Origin: Ulvibacterium marinum
GTDB taxonomy: Bacteria > Bacteroidota > Bacteroidia > Flavobacteriales > Flavobacteriaceae
NCBI RefSeq assembly: GCF_003626755.1
Contig: NZ_RBCJ01000001.1
Location: 1,054,001-1,118,000 of the forward strand
Reading direction: 5' to 3'
Length of the DNA stretch: 64,000 bases
In this document: positions 9,411 through 20,340 of the stretch, piece after piece
Position numbering within the stretch: position 1 is the stretch's first letter
Layout of the letters: every line of letters starts with the position of its first letter
Position numbers and translations under genes: made by a program
Notes under the pieces: generated by a model
The model's database searches: none
Told to the model about the DNA's origin: nothing
What the model saw: only the letters and a program-made list of their open reading frames with translations

Positions 9411-10307
9411 ATGGATGGTCAAGATAATAAATTCAACTATAAAATAATCCTTACTGCACTTGCGGCGGTAATTATAGGCATCCTTATTGCCTTTTATTAT
9501 AGCTATGCCCAATCCCAAAGCCAAATTGACTTTTTGGAGCAAGAAAAGGAACTTTTGGTAAAGGACCTTACCCTAATGAAGGCGGATGTGGATAGACTTT
9601 CCGCGCTCAATGAAGTCAATGAAATTGAATTACAGGATTCCAGATATCGCGTACAACAATTATTGGACTCGGTGGGGAGGTTGAATTTCACCGTTGATAA
9701 ATTAAGGGAATACAAGACGGAACTTCGCAGATTGGAGGCCAAGAACGATAGCCTAAAGCTTAAGAACAACTTCCTGAGATACAACAATATGTTGCTATCC
9801 GACAAGTACGAGGAAACACGAAAACAAATAGAGGAATTAAGGACTAAAAGCAATTCTTTGGCGGAAGCGGAAGCCTTACAGCGAAGGAAGATCCAAGAAT
9901 TGAATAAGGAGCTCAAGAGCAAAAGGTATTTAACATTAAGAGGTTCAGAGGGAATTGGTTTTCGATTAAGGAGCGGGAAGCCCATACGTACAAATAAGGC
10001 TTCTACTATAGAAAAACTCCGGGGTTGTGTTACCATTATGGCAGATCCCAATATTATAAATACCGAAAAGGTAATCTACTTCCAGTTTTTAGGTCCCAAC
10101 ATGGGCGTCATTGAGGATAATGCCAATACCATTTCCGTAAACGGGAATATTTATAGCAAGCGTGTAGAAGTTGTTTTTACAGGGGAACAGAAAAATATCT
10201 GCGACTTTATAACGCTGCCTCAAGGATCCTTGGAAGGAGGCACATATACCTTAAATGTCTTCGAAGATGAGCGTCTTCTAGCATCTTCCGAATTTCAATT
10301 GAAATAA
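9411..10307 (+). CDS. Membrane-anchored coiled-coil protein of unknown function
   Basis: This 298-residue protein has a short cytoplasmic N-terminus, one transmembrane helix at about residues 10-30, a long coiled coil from about 36 to 178 (rich in E, K, R, L and D with heptad spacing), and a C-terminal domain of about 110 residues rich in beta strands that contains GPNMGVIEDNANTISVNG. It looks like a single-pass membrane protein with a spacer coil presenting a small folded domain, probably on the outside. I do not recognise a characterised family. It sits between comF (divergent) and glyS. Confidence 0.7.
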   Translation: MDGQDNKFNYKIILTALAAVIIGILIAFYYSYAQSQSQIDFLEQEKELLVKDLTLMKADVDRLSALNEVNEIELQDSRYRVQQLLDSVGRLNFTVDKLREYKTELRRLEAKNDSLKLKNNFLRYNNMLLSDKYEETRKQIEELRTKSNSLAEAEALQRRKIQELNKELKSKRYLTLRGSEGIGFRLRSGKPIRTNKASTIEKLRGCVTIMADPNIINTEKVIYFQFLGPNMGVIEDNANTISVNGNIYSKRVEVVFTGEQKNICDFITLPQGSLEGGTYTLNVFEDERLLASSEFQLK

Positions 10308-10332
10308 TTAGCACTTTTTTAGGGTAATATTC

Positions 10333-10340
10333 TATTTTTG
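10333..10340 (+). promoter_or_regulatory. -7 element of the glyS promoter
   Basis: TATTTTTG matches the Bacteroidota -7 consensus TAnnTTTG and ends only four bases before the glyS ATG. No good -33 TTTG lies at the usual spacing. If this element is used, the transcript would start at or within a few bases of the start codon. Confidence 0.4.
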
Positions 10341-10344
10341 CCGA

Positions 10345-11886
10345 ATGGCAAAACAAGATGACGATTTAAGAAGGGTAATCTCCCATGCTAAGGAATACGG
10401 CTATGTATTTCAGTCCAGCGAAATATATGATGGCCTAAGCGCGGTTTATGACTACGCCCAGAATGGCGTGGAACTCAAAAAGAATATACGGGAGTATTGG
10501 TGGAAGGCCATGGTGCAGCTCAATGAAAACATCGTCGGTCTGGATGCCGCCATTTTTATGCACCCTACCACTTGGAAGGCTTCTGGTCACGTAGATGCTT
10601 TTAATGACCCCTTAATAGACAACAAGGATTCAAAAAAAAGGTATCGCGCCGATGTTTTGGTAGAGGAATATGTAGCCAAAATTGAGACCAAAATTGAAAA
10701 GGAGGTCGCCAAGGCTGCCAAACGTTTTGGAGATAAATTTGATAAGGAACAATTTTTGGCCACCAACCAACGTGTGGTGGATTATCAGGAGCAGGCTACG
10801 ACCATATTAAAACGTTTGGGGAAATCTTTGGAGAAGGAAGATCTGGCAGATGTAAAAAAGCTCATTGAAGAATTGGAAATTGCCTGCCCGATGTCCGGCT
10901 CAAGAAATTGGACGGATGTAAAACAGTTCAATCTTATGTTCGGAACCAAGTTGGGTGCTTCCGCGGATACGGCTACCGATTTGTATCTTCGACCGGAAAC
11001 CGCCCAAGGTATCTTTGTCAACTTTTTGAACGTACAGAAGACAGGGCGTATGAAAATCCCGTTTGGAATCGCACAAACCGGAAAGGCCTTTCGTAATGAG
11101 ATCGTGGCGCGGCAGTTCATTTTCCGTATGCGTGAATTTGAACAAATGGAAATGCAGTTTTTCATTAAACCGGGCACCCAAAAGGAATGGTATGAAAAGT
11201 GGAAGGAAAATCGCTTAAAATGGCATTTGTCCCTGGGAATGGGAGAGGAGAACTATCGCTTTCATAACCATGAAAAATTGGCCCATTACGCGGATGCCGC
11301 TGCAGATATTGAGTTTCGTTTTCCTTTCGGATTCAAGGAATTGGAAGGTATCCATTCCCGAACGGATTTTGATTTGAGCAGTCATGAGAAATATTCAAAT
11401 AAAAAATTACAATATTTCGATAACGATACCCGAGAGAGCTATGTTCCCTATGTGATAGAAACCTCCATAGGCTTGGACCGTATGTTCCTATCCGTGTTTA
11501 GTAATTCTTTGCAAGAGGAGGAACTGGAGAATGGTACCACCCGAACGGTATTAAGACTTCCGGCGGTACTGGCCCCCACCAAGGCTGCGGTACTCCCATT
11601 GGTTAAAAAAGATGGGCTACCGGAAATTGCCCGCAAGATCATTGCAGATTTAAAATGGGATTTCAATGTGGCCTATGACGAAAAGGATGCCGTAGGACGC
11701 AGATATCGAAGACAGGATGCCGCCGGAACCCCATTCTGTATTACCGTGGACCACCAAACCTTGGAAGATGACACGGTGACCCTACGTCATCGTGATACTA
11801 TGGAACAGCAACGTATTAAATTGGCCGAGGTAAAATCAATTATAGCCCAAGAAGTGGATATGAGGGAGTGGTTGCAGAAGATTTAG
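10345..11886 (+). CDS. glyS: Glycine--tRNA ligase, dimeric type
   Basis: This 513-residue enzyme charges tRNA-Gly with glycine in the cytoplasm. It is the alpha2, eukaryote/archaea-like single-chain type, not the alpha2beta2 type. The N-terminus (HAKEYGYVFQSSEIYDGLSA) and the class II core motifs are present, including YLRPETAQGIFVNF and RNEIVARQFIFRMREFEQMEMQFF. The C-terminal part from about residue 400 is the anticodon-binding domain, starting near LPAVLAPTKAAVLPL. The ATG start agrees with the conserved N-terminus. The gene stands alone. Confidence 0.96.
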   Translation: MAKQDDDLRRVISHAKEYGYVFQSSEIYDGLSAVYDYAQNGVELKKNIREYWWKAMVQLNENIVGLDAAIFMHPTTWKASGHVDAFNDPLIDNKDSKKRYRADVLVEEYVAKIETKIEKEVAKAAKRFGDKFDKEQFLATNQRVVDYQEQATTILKRLGKSLEKEDLADVKKLIEELEIACPMSGSRNWTDVKQFNLMFGTKLGASADTATDLYLRPETAQGIFVNFLNVQKTGRMKIPFGIAQTGKAFRNEIVARQFIFRMREFEQMEMQFFIKPGTQKEWYEKWKENRLKWHLSLGMGEENYRFHNHEKLAHYADAAADIEFRFPFGFKELEGIHSRTDFDLSSHEKYSNKKLQYFDNDTRESYVPYVIETSIGLDRMFLSVFSNSLQEEELENGTTRTVLRLPAVLAPTKAAVLPLVKKDGLPEIARKIIADLKWDFNVAYDEKDAVGRRYRRQDAAGTPFCITVDHQTLEDDTVTLRHRDTMEQQRIKLAEVKSIIAQEVDMREWLQKI

Positions 11887-11975
11887 CAATCCCACTGCGA
11901 AATTCTTTCCTTACCGCATATGGTGGTCTCATATAGCCGTCCTCTTAAATTATGCGTATAATTGTTGTGCTTTCC

Positions 11976-12734
11976 TCATTCAGTAAGTTCCGATTTACAG
12001 ATCGAAAGTATTTCATCAATATAACCTTGCAGCTTCTGCTGATAAAGGATTCTGAGTGTTTCCAGCCACGTTTTTGAGATCAATAACCCAAGATAGGCCT
12101 CATTGTTCAAAAGCTGCTTAACATATAGGTCTATGTCTTTGCTGCCCATCATTACCCCAAGCTCTTCCCGCTGGATACCATGAATTAATGCAGGTGCCAT
12201 TTCTGCCGATATTTTATTCATTTCGATCAGATAATGCATTGATTCATAATGATCTTCAAATCCGGAATCAATATCAGCTGAAAATTGGGAAAGAACCCTT
12301 TTTAGATTATCGTTTTCCAGAATATTGATACTACCGGAACTTACCATGGCATCGTACGTACCGGTTACAAATTCGGTTTTCCACCAGGATTTGGCTCCTG
12401 AGGTAACCCAAAATCGAATAGAGTCCGCAGGTATTGCTTTTTGGTTGGATTGCATGGCTTTGATCAGAGACTTGCTCATTCTTACCATATCCATTTCCTT
12501 GTTAATAGCTTCTTCCAGTCTGATTTTATTTTCATTAAAATCTTCGATGAGTGCGGTAAGCAACTTTTCTTCTTCAATACTTCGTTTTCGGGCTTCGTTC
12601 CAATTGTTGATCTGTAGGGCCAATAGAATTCCAATCACTACAAGTACTATTTCTCCGATGGCATACAGAAGATATTTTTTGAAATTATTTTCAGAGAGTA
12701 ATTGCTGCCGAATACGTCTAAAAAATTTGATCAT
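11976..12734 (-). CDS. DUF6090 family membrane protein
   Basis: This 252-residue protein carries the hallmark N-terminus of DUF6090: a basic stretch (MIKFFRRIRQQLLSENNF), then one transmembrane helix at about residues 24-44 (IGEIVLVVIGILLALQINNW), then a helical, charged region to the end. This family is often expanded in marine Flavobacteria and has no known function. The topology suggests that the C-terminal helical domain lies outside the cytoplasm. It borders the structured non-coding stretch at 12735-13112. Confidence 0.83.
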   Translation of the reverse strand: MIKFFRRIRQQLLSENNFKKYLLYAIGEIVLVVIGILLALQINNWNEARKRSIEEEKLLTALIEDFNENKIRLEEAINKEMDMVRMSKSLIKAMQSNQKAIPADSIRFWVTSGAKSWWKTEFVTGTYDAMVSSGSINILENDNLKRVLSQFSADIDSGFEDHYESMHYLIEMNKISAEMAPALIHGIQREELGVMMGSKDIDLYVKQLLNNEAYLGLLISKTWLETLRILYQQKLQGYIDEILSICKSELTE

Positions 12735-12813
12735 GCTTTTTTTGTTTTAATTAAGCCCAACGCCCAGCTAAACGCAGTTCGTTGATTTTTAAGGAAATAT
12801 AGCAAAATCCTGC

Positions 12814-12868
12814 AACTATCGTTTGAAAATCTGACTTGTGAATTGTTGATTGATTTCAAACGATAGTT
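12814..12868. repeat. 15-bp perfect inverted repeat
   Basis: AACTATCGTTTGAAA (12814-12828) and TTTCAAACGATAGTT (12854-12868) are exact reverse complements, separated by 25 bases. There is no T-run, so it is not an obvious terminator. It may be the end of a small mobile element or a recombination or protein-binding site. Confidence 0.75.
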
Positions 12869-13027
12869 CAATAAGAAGGCCGTATTTGCGGTCGCATCTT
12901 TTGGATTTTGTGGTATTGGGAATAAAAATTGCCGTACCAAATTGCTTTTAGTTCTTATTGTAACACGGTTTGGACTCGAAGTCCGCCCAAAACTGTGAGT
13001 TGATTGATGCCCTAGGTGCGATTTGGT

Positions 13028-13063
13028 CTAAATAAACACCCGTTTTAATGGCGTTTATTTTTT
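13028..13063 (-). terminator. Terminator hairpin after the isomerase-like gene
   Basis: Arms AATAAACACC and GGCGTTTATT pair with a single mismatch around a nine-base loop, with T-rich sequence on both sides. It lies 50 bases past the stop of the minus-strand gene that ends at 13113, so it most likely ends that transcript. Confidence 0.55.
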
Positions 13064-13112
13064 GTTAGCGGTATTTCTCGAATCTCCTGATTTTAAGATG
13101 ATATTCCTACGT

Positions 13113-14015
13113 TTAGAGTTTTTCATACTCTTTTCTAAAATCATTGAACATAGAAGTTACAATTTGTTTTGGGTCGCCGTCGCTCAAGCTTTCGAAAGAA
13201 ATGTAACCGGTATAGTTTATGTCTTTTAATATTGTGGCAATCTTTTTCATATTAACAGGTTCCGCAATTCCATCTATATAAACCAGTTCTTTTATAAACC
13301 AGTAATTTGCATAGGGGGCCAATTTTTCAATTTCTTTATACGGATCACCTCTTCTTAAACTACCGATATCTAATATTAATCCAAACCATTCCGAATCAAC
13401 TCTTTTAAAAATATCGATGACCTCATCGGCTTCGTATAAAAAATCGTTATGATGTTGCATGGCAGCAATAACTCCTGTCTCTTCAGCATATTTAGCACAC
13501 TCTTGAAAGTCTGACACCATCCAGTTTTTAACCTCCGTTCTGGAATAACCTTCGTGTTCTCCCTTTCCCGGAAAAATTCGCATAATGGAAGCTCCAAGTT
13601 TTGATGATACTTGCAACCAATTTTTTATCATCTCAATATCAGCTTGTCTTGATGCCTTATCCAGATTTACAAAGTTATTCCGTATCCCTGTCCATGAAAT
13701 ATTTAAGCCTAATTGCAATGCTTTCTTCTTTAACTGAAACAATGTTTTATCATCCGGTATATTAGGATAGCCAGAAAAATAATAACCCGTTAAGTCAACT
13801 GCATTTAGACCAAGGGTAGAGGCAAACTCCATCATGTCAAAAAATGTCATTTCACCACTATTAAGCAAGGTGTTGAAAGAAAATGCATTGACGCTATATT
13901 GTAATCTGGAGGCGGCTATTGGTTTACCTAATGGGCTTGCAAAGAGGCTGTAAGACCCTAATAAAATTGGTGTAAGAGTCAGGCTGCGTAAAAAATCCCT
14001 TCTTTTCTTATCCAT
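13113..14015 (-). CDS. Tat-exported sugar phosphate isomerase/epimerase-like TIM-barrel protein
   Basis: I start this 300-residue protein at MDKKRRDFLRSL, because that puts a twin-arginine signal (KRRDFL followed by a hydrophobic stretch) at the N-terminus; a reading from 14027 adds four residues. The remainder has the pattern of xylose-isomerase-like TIM barrels, with probable metal and substrate residues in MQHHNDF, LILDIGS and GYISFESL. Members of this superfamily act as isomerases or epimerases, and exported versions occur widely in Bacteroidota, usually in polysaccharide or inositol metabolism. No sugar genes adjoin it here. It may belong to an accessory insertion. Substrate unknown. Confidence 0.78.
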   Translation of the reverse strand: MDKKRRDFLRSLTLTPILLGSYSLFASPLGKPIAASRLQYSVNAFSFNTLLNSGEMTFFDMMEFASTLGLNAVDLTGYYFSGYPNIPDDKTLFQLKKKALQLGLNISWTGIRNNFVNLDKASRQADIEMIKNWLQVSSKLGASIMRIFPGKGEHEGYSRTEVKNWMVSDFQECAKYAEETGVIAAMQHHNDFLYEADEVIDIFKRVDSEWFGLILDIGSLRRGDPYKEIEKLAPYANYWFIKELVYIDGIAEPVNMKKIATILKDINYTGYISFESLSDGDPKQIVTSMFNDFRKEYEKL

Positions 14016-14146
14016 AGTTGCAATCAATTTTTAAGTGTTATACAAATCATTGCCCCTAATGGTCTGGCATAACTGTCGGTTACTGATTTAAAGTTAATTT
14101 ATTGTGGTAGTATATAGTTAAGTGCTGGCTTTTATTTCTGTCAAAC

Positions 14147-14920
14147 CTAAAATGGTAAATCATCGTGTTCTTCAATAATTTCTTCGGGTGGTTTCGGGAA
14201 TTTCGTTTTAAAATACGACTGTAAAAAAAGGCCAACTGTTGTAACAGCGTTAACTACGAAATATGTATACAATGAATCCGTAATTAAATAATCCTCCGCT
14301 GTCTTTCCGTGAAAGTCAGTTTTTTCACTTCTCAATTTTTCTATTGACTGACTTATTGATAGAAGTGAACTCCCTATGGTCTTTATTTCGACAGGGTGAT
14401 TGCTGTCCAAAAAATTAAACTCTTTTAGAATCTTTGAAGTCAGTTTATAGAGAGTTTCAGTTCCTTTTAATTTGTTTTTTATTCGGTCATCTTTTAAAAT
14501 TTCCTTTACAATGCTTTCTAACGCCGAATTGGCTAATCCGACTGCAAGGCTCGGGTCAGACTCGATTTGTTTGAAGGCTTTTGTAAAAGTGTCATAAGCA
14601 GTTTTATAATCGGATTTTAATTCGTTTTTGAAGGTTGGTATTGAGGGTATAAAACCAGGTGTGTCAACTCCCATATCTATTGCGACTTTCAATAAATCAC
14701 TTCCGCTCATTGAATGCAAAGTCCTCAATAAATCTATATCTCCGCTTTCTTTTTGAACAATTTGGAAATTTTCCCAATAATTGTTCCAATCGTCATCTAC
14801 ATTGTGCCATTTGTTAATATATAAGCCTACTTCCCTATAAGTTTTGTATTCTGCCCAAATAGCTTCGTGAACTGATCTCACAAGTTTCATCTGGTATTTT
14901 GGTGAAACAATTTCGTCCAT
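14147..14920 (-). CDS. Abortive-infection-type protein with HEPN-like C-terminal region and SSB-like tail
   Basis: This 257-residue protein resembles proteins with an abortive infection C-terminal domain (Abi_C) at about residues 120-240. Within it R197 and H204 fit the Rx4-6H pattern of HEPN ribonucleases (LRSEKTDFHG), which would make it an RNA-cleaving effector; this is inferred. The N-terminal 110 residues are unassigned. The last residues, EEHDDLPF, end exactly as the acidic tip of the ssb product encoded at 51981-52451 (EPEDDLPF). It lies in an AT-rich block between glyS and katG with no toxin or antitoxin partner visible. Such genes are typically horizontally acquired. Confidence 0.72.
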   Translation of the reverse strand: MDEIVSPKYQMKLVRSVHEAIWAEYKTYREVGLYINKWHNVDDDWNNYWENFQIVQKESGDIDLLRTLHSMSGSDLLKVAIDMGVDTPGFIPSIPTFKNELKSDYKTAYDTFTKAFKQIESDPSLAVGLANSALESIVKEILKDDRIKNKLKGTETLYKLTSKILKEFNFLDSNHPVEIKTIGSSLLSISQSIEKLRSEKTDFHGKTAEDYLITDSLYTYFVVNAVTTVGLFLQSYFKTKFPKPPEEIIEEHDDLPF

Positions 14921-17400
<2,480 letters not shown>

Positions 17401-17420
17401 CAGAATTGAATCATATACCT

Positions 17421-17455
17421 AAAAAACATCCCGCCATACTGCGGGATGTTTTTTT
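17421..17455 (+). terminator. Intrinsic terminator of katG
   Basis: ACATCCCGC and GCGGGATGT form a GC-rich stem with a six-base loop, flanked by an A-run and followed by seven T residues. It lies 20 bases after the katG stop. Confidence 0.88.
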
Positions 17456-17582
17456 GATATCATGACACAAATGGTCTGGCCTTAAAACCCTAGGTTACCA
17501 GAATTTTCATAAGCTTGAATCCGACTTTTTTACTCCAGGTTTTTAGAGGGATCTTCATGTAATTCCTAGGGAATTTGTATTA

Positions 17583-19661
17583 TCACAAGAAATAGCTAAG
17601 TCTAATACCGCCGTAAATATTCCTATCATTTCCCGGATAAAAATAGCGTGGTTCATTGCCCCCAAAACTACCGGCATTGATCAAAACGGATTGGGCATAT
17701 CTTGTGTTTGCGATATTATTCATACCAAAATCCAGTCCAAGGGTCAATTTTTGGAGGAATGTTGTACGATATCCCAGTCTTGAATTAAAAACATTGAAAC
17801 TATCACTATATAAGGTGTTTTCATCCCTGAGCGAAATTTCGTCCACAAACTGGTGGGTAGTATTCCAATAGAATCCGCCCCATTGCAGCCTTAACCCGGA
17901 ATTGATACGGTGCTTGGGTACCCCGGTCAATGGATTTCCTGAGAAATCGTTTTCCCCATCCACAAAATCCACAAAGCTATGGTCGCTAAAAGTATAATTT
18001 ACGAAGGGCGAAATCCGAAGTTTTTGGGAAACCTCCCAATCATAGTTCATTTCCAGATCCAATCCCTGATGTTTGGTTTGGCCAGCATTCTTACCAACAA
18101 ATTGATCGTCACCTACCCTTTGTGCCACCAAAAGATTTTTAATGTCCATTCGATATAGGGCGGCATCGATGGTTAACTTTTTGTTTGCCAAGGAGAGTAA
18201 TGTCCCTACCTCATAATTTGTTCCCGTCTCTTGGGCAATATCCGGATTAATGACCCCGTCCGGAGTCAGCGTTTCTTCCAAACTTGGGTTGGAGAACCCG
18301 CGACTTACATTGGCATATACCTTTTGATCCAATGCAAAGGAATAGTCCAGATTAAGGCTTGGCATCACGATGACCTTAAAATTACGTTCTGCACTTGTAT
18401 TTTGGGCACCTGAATTGAAAAAGTCCCGAAAGTCATACTTGGTCTTATTGATATTTAGGCCTGCTTGGGCTATCAACCTACTGGTCAATGGAATGGTCAA
18501 TGAACCGAAACCATTAAATTGCCTTCGGAATTCGTTATTGTTACTCAGTCTATTTCCTTGTAGACTTCCATTGCCATTATTCTCTTGATATAGATTCTCA
18601 AATGTACCCCAATGATATTCATCCTTGTACAATTCCCCGCCGAAAGTGTACTGGGCATTTTGCCCTCCAAGACTGAAACTTCCCGAAAATCGTGTTCGGA
18701 AACCATAGCCATTGGTAAACTCATCCAAAATATTGAAAGGCCTGGGCTCAAAGTGATCTAAATAGGTATAGAAGATACTTGTATTGTTTTCTAGCTTGTC
18801 CGAAAATTTATGATTCAAGGACAGGCCCAACAACGTATAGTTGTTGGTTTCAAAGCCTTGGGAGGCGGCCCAGGTAAAGGCAGCTTGGGTCGGGTCCTCA
18901 TCAAAAGCCGTTTGACTCAAGGAACTCGGAATCTGTGCTGTATAATCAATATGGTTCACCAATAGTGAAATGGTATTTTTTTTACTGATTTTCAAGGAAG
19001 TATTCAAGAGAAAGCCGTCCCGCTCAAACCGATTGTTATCCCGGTAACCATCTGTTTCCATATGGCCGTAATGAAAGCCCAGGGACAGTTTTCCTTCCTT
19101 ATGTAGAAAAGACAGGTTGTTTTTAAGGAGCGCATAGGAACCTACGGTAGAGTTGTTCCTGAATTCGGTGGATTCTTCCTTTCGTTCCCTGGAATCGAGT
19201 ATTATGGCCCCGCCTAAATTGGTTCCAAAAGCTACCCCCTTTGGGCCCTTTATGACCTCAATGGCGGCAAGGTTTTCCAAATCAAATGCCTCAATGGTGG
19301 AAAAGCCCGTACCGTTGGTAACAGGGATATCGTTATAATACAATCGTAGTTTGTCCGTGCCGAAAGGAGTCCGTGCCCCCACACCACGGATGGTTATCCT
19401 ATTGGTATTCAATGCTCCGGAAAGGATGTAGACCCCGGGGATTTGGTTAATGGCCGACACGGCATCGATAGGACTGTAGTTTTGAAAGACTTCAGGACCT
19501 ATGACACGAGAGGGCACAATTCCGACAGCATTTTTAACTCGGACACTATCCGTAAGGACTACTTCATCCAAGCGGGTTATACTATCTTTTTGGGCCGGTT
19601 CCTGTGCCCTGATAAGGAAAGGAAACAATAAAAGTATGGGAAATAAAAAGGGTGCCTTCAT
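17583..19661 (-). CDS. TonB-dependent outer-membrane receptor (siderophore-receptor-like)
   Basis: This 692-residue protein has a signal peptide (residues 1-19), a TonB-box-like stretch LDEVVLTD near residue 31, a plug domain at about 45-160 (VSAINQIPGVYI, ITIRGVGAR, AIEVIKGP, GGAIIL), and a beta-barrel to the C-terminal aromatic residue region RLSYFL. It would import a ligand across the outer membrane using energy from TonB-ExbBD. Its size and lack of an N-terminal carboxypeptidase-like domain resemble siderophore or iron-complex receptors rather than SusC. No substrate genes flank it. A small outer-membrane protein lies directly upstream on the same strand, 30 bases away. Confidence 0.87.
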   Translation of the reverse strand: MKAPFLFPILLLFPFLIRAQEPAQKDSITRLDEVVLTDSVRVKNAVGIVPSRVIGPEVFQNYSPIDAVSAINQIPGVYILSGALNTNRITIRGVGARTPFGTDKLRLYYNDIPVTNGTGFSTIEAFDLENLAAIEVIKGPKGVAFGTNLGGAIILDSRERKEESTEFRNNSTVGSYALLKNNLSFLHKEGKLSLGFHYGHMETDGYRDNNRFERDGFLLNTSLKISKKNTISLLVNHIDYTAQIPSSLSQTAFDEDPTQAAFTWAASQGFETNNYTLLGLSLNHKFSDKLENNTSIFYTYLDHFEPRPFNILDEFTNGYGFRTRFSGSFSLGGQNAQYTFGGELYKDEYHWGTFENLYQENNGNGSLQGNRLSNNNEFRRQFNGFGSLTIPLTSRLIAQAGLNINKTKYDFRDFFNSGAQNTSAERNFKVIVMPSLNLDYSFALDQKVYANVSRGFSNPSLEETLTPDGVINPDIAQETGTNYEVGTLLSLANKKLTIDAALYRMDIKNLLVAQRVGDDQFVGKNAGQTKHQGLDLEMNYDWEVSQKLRISPFVNYTFSDHSFVDFVDGENDFSGNPLTGVPKHRINSGLRLQWGGFYWNTTHQFVDEISLRDENTLYSDSFNVFNSRLGYRTTFLQKLTLGLDFGMNNIANTRYAQSVLINAGSFGGNEPRYFYPGNDRNIYGGIRLSYFL

Positions 19662-19691
19662 TCATTATGGATCAAGCTTTAAAATTAGGGA

Positions 19692-20210
19692 TTAAAATCG
19701 AAATCCAACGGATAGTCCCACCCTATACATGAAGGAATCCTGAAAGTCCTCCGGATTCACGTTCCTTCCAAGCCCTCCGCTTACCTCCAAACTAAAACGT
19801 TGGCTGCGGGTAACCCACTTATTACCAATGCCAAAACCAAGGGCCAAGGTACTATAATCGTTATTGCGAATGCCCAAGTTGTCCGAATTCACTTCATCCT
19901 CACCGGTGTAATACAATCCAAAGGCCTCTGCAAAAAAGCCACTTCTTGGGGCAAAACCAAAATACGCCCTAAAATTGGGTCCAATTCCAAAATTGCCATT
20001 GTAATCCTCGGCATCGCCATCAAAATATATAGTGCCACCTATACTAACGTCCTCATTTAGGAAATATTCATAGGAACCTTCGGCCGTGGTCGTGGCCAAA
20101 AAAAGTCCAATATTGAACTTTATTTCATGGTCATTACCTAATCGGGGATAGGCCTGGGCATTCATGAAATGAAAGCTTAGAAAAAGAATGGGAAGAATTA
20201 AATTTTTCAT
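19692..20210 (-). CDS. Small outer-membrane beta-barrel protein
   Basis: This 172-residue protein has a signal peptide ending near residue 19 (FHFMNAQA), then alternating beta-strand sequence with many Gly and aromatic residues and a C-terminal Phe (VGLSVGFRF), all typical of an eight-stranded outer-membrane barrel. It probably forms a short operon with the TonB receptor that follows 30 bases downstream. Specific function unknown. Confidence 0.75.
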   Translation of the reverse strand: MKNLILPILFLSFHFMNAQAYPRLGNDHEIKFNIGLFLATTTAEGSYEYFLNEDVSIGGTIYFDGDAEDYNGNFGIGPNFRAYFGFAPRSGFFAEAFGLYYTGEDEVNSDNLGIRNNDYSTLALGFGIGNKWVTRSQRFSLEVSGGLGRNVNPEDFQDSFMYRVGLSVGFRF

Positions 20211-20340
20211 GTGTCAAAGCTAAAGGATATTGGAAGTAAATCAAATCGCGTTCCAAAAATGTAGTCAAAGGCATATTAGCTGGCAATGGCACTATGGATT
20301 TCCTATAACATTCCTTAATTTCGACCCAAATATTACATAC

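Larger units (their letters stand above)
12735..13112. other. Structured non-coding stretch without a credible gene
   Basis: This 378-base gap holds no ORF that I believe in; the best one (minus, 12731-12940, 69 residues) has no recognisable fold. Instead it contains a series of inverted repeats: perfect 15-base arms at 12814-12828 and 12854-12868, an imperfect hairpin at 12964-12997 and a terminator-like hairpin at 13028-13063. The edge next to the DUF6090 gene reads GCCCAACGCCC. It separates the DUF6090 gene from the isomerase-like gene and may mark the edge of an accessory insertion. Confidence 0.6.

Noticed and set aside
12731-12940. 69-residue minus-strand ORF in the gap after the DUF6090 gene
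   Set aside because: No recognisable fold, and it lies over an inverted repeat; it reads like non-coding DNA.
12964-12997. tRNA fragment suggested by TTCGAGTCC on the minus strand
   Set aside because: The flanking bases do not pair as a T-arm and no acceptor or anticodon arm is present.
12755-13070. GCCCAAC at one end and GTTAGCG at the other, as the two ends of an integron attC site
   Set aside because: The distance of about 315 bases is too long for attC and the right-hand core does not fit GTTRRRY; no integrase gene is in the window.
20230-20340. Upstream extension of the exonuclease III frame
   Set aside because: The family N-terminus starts precisely at the ATG at 20341; the extension has no similarity and covers the promoter region.
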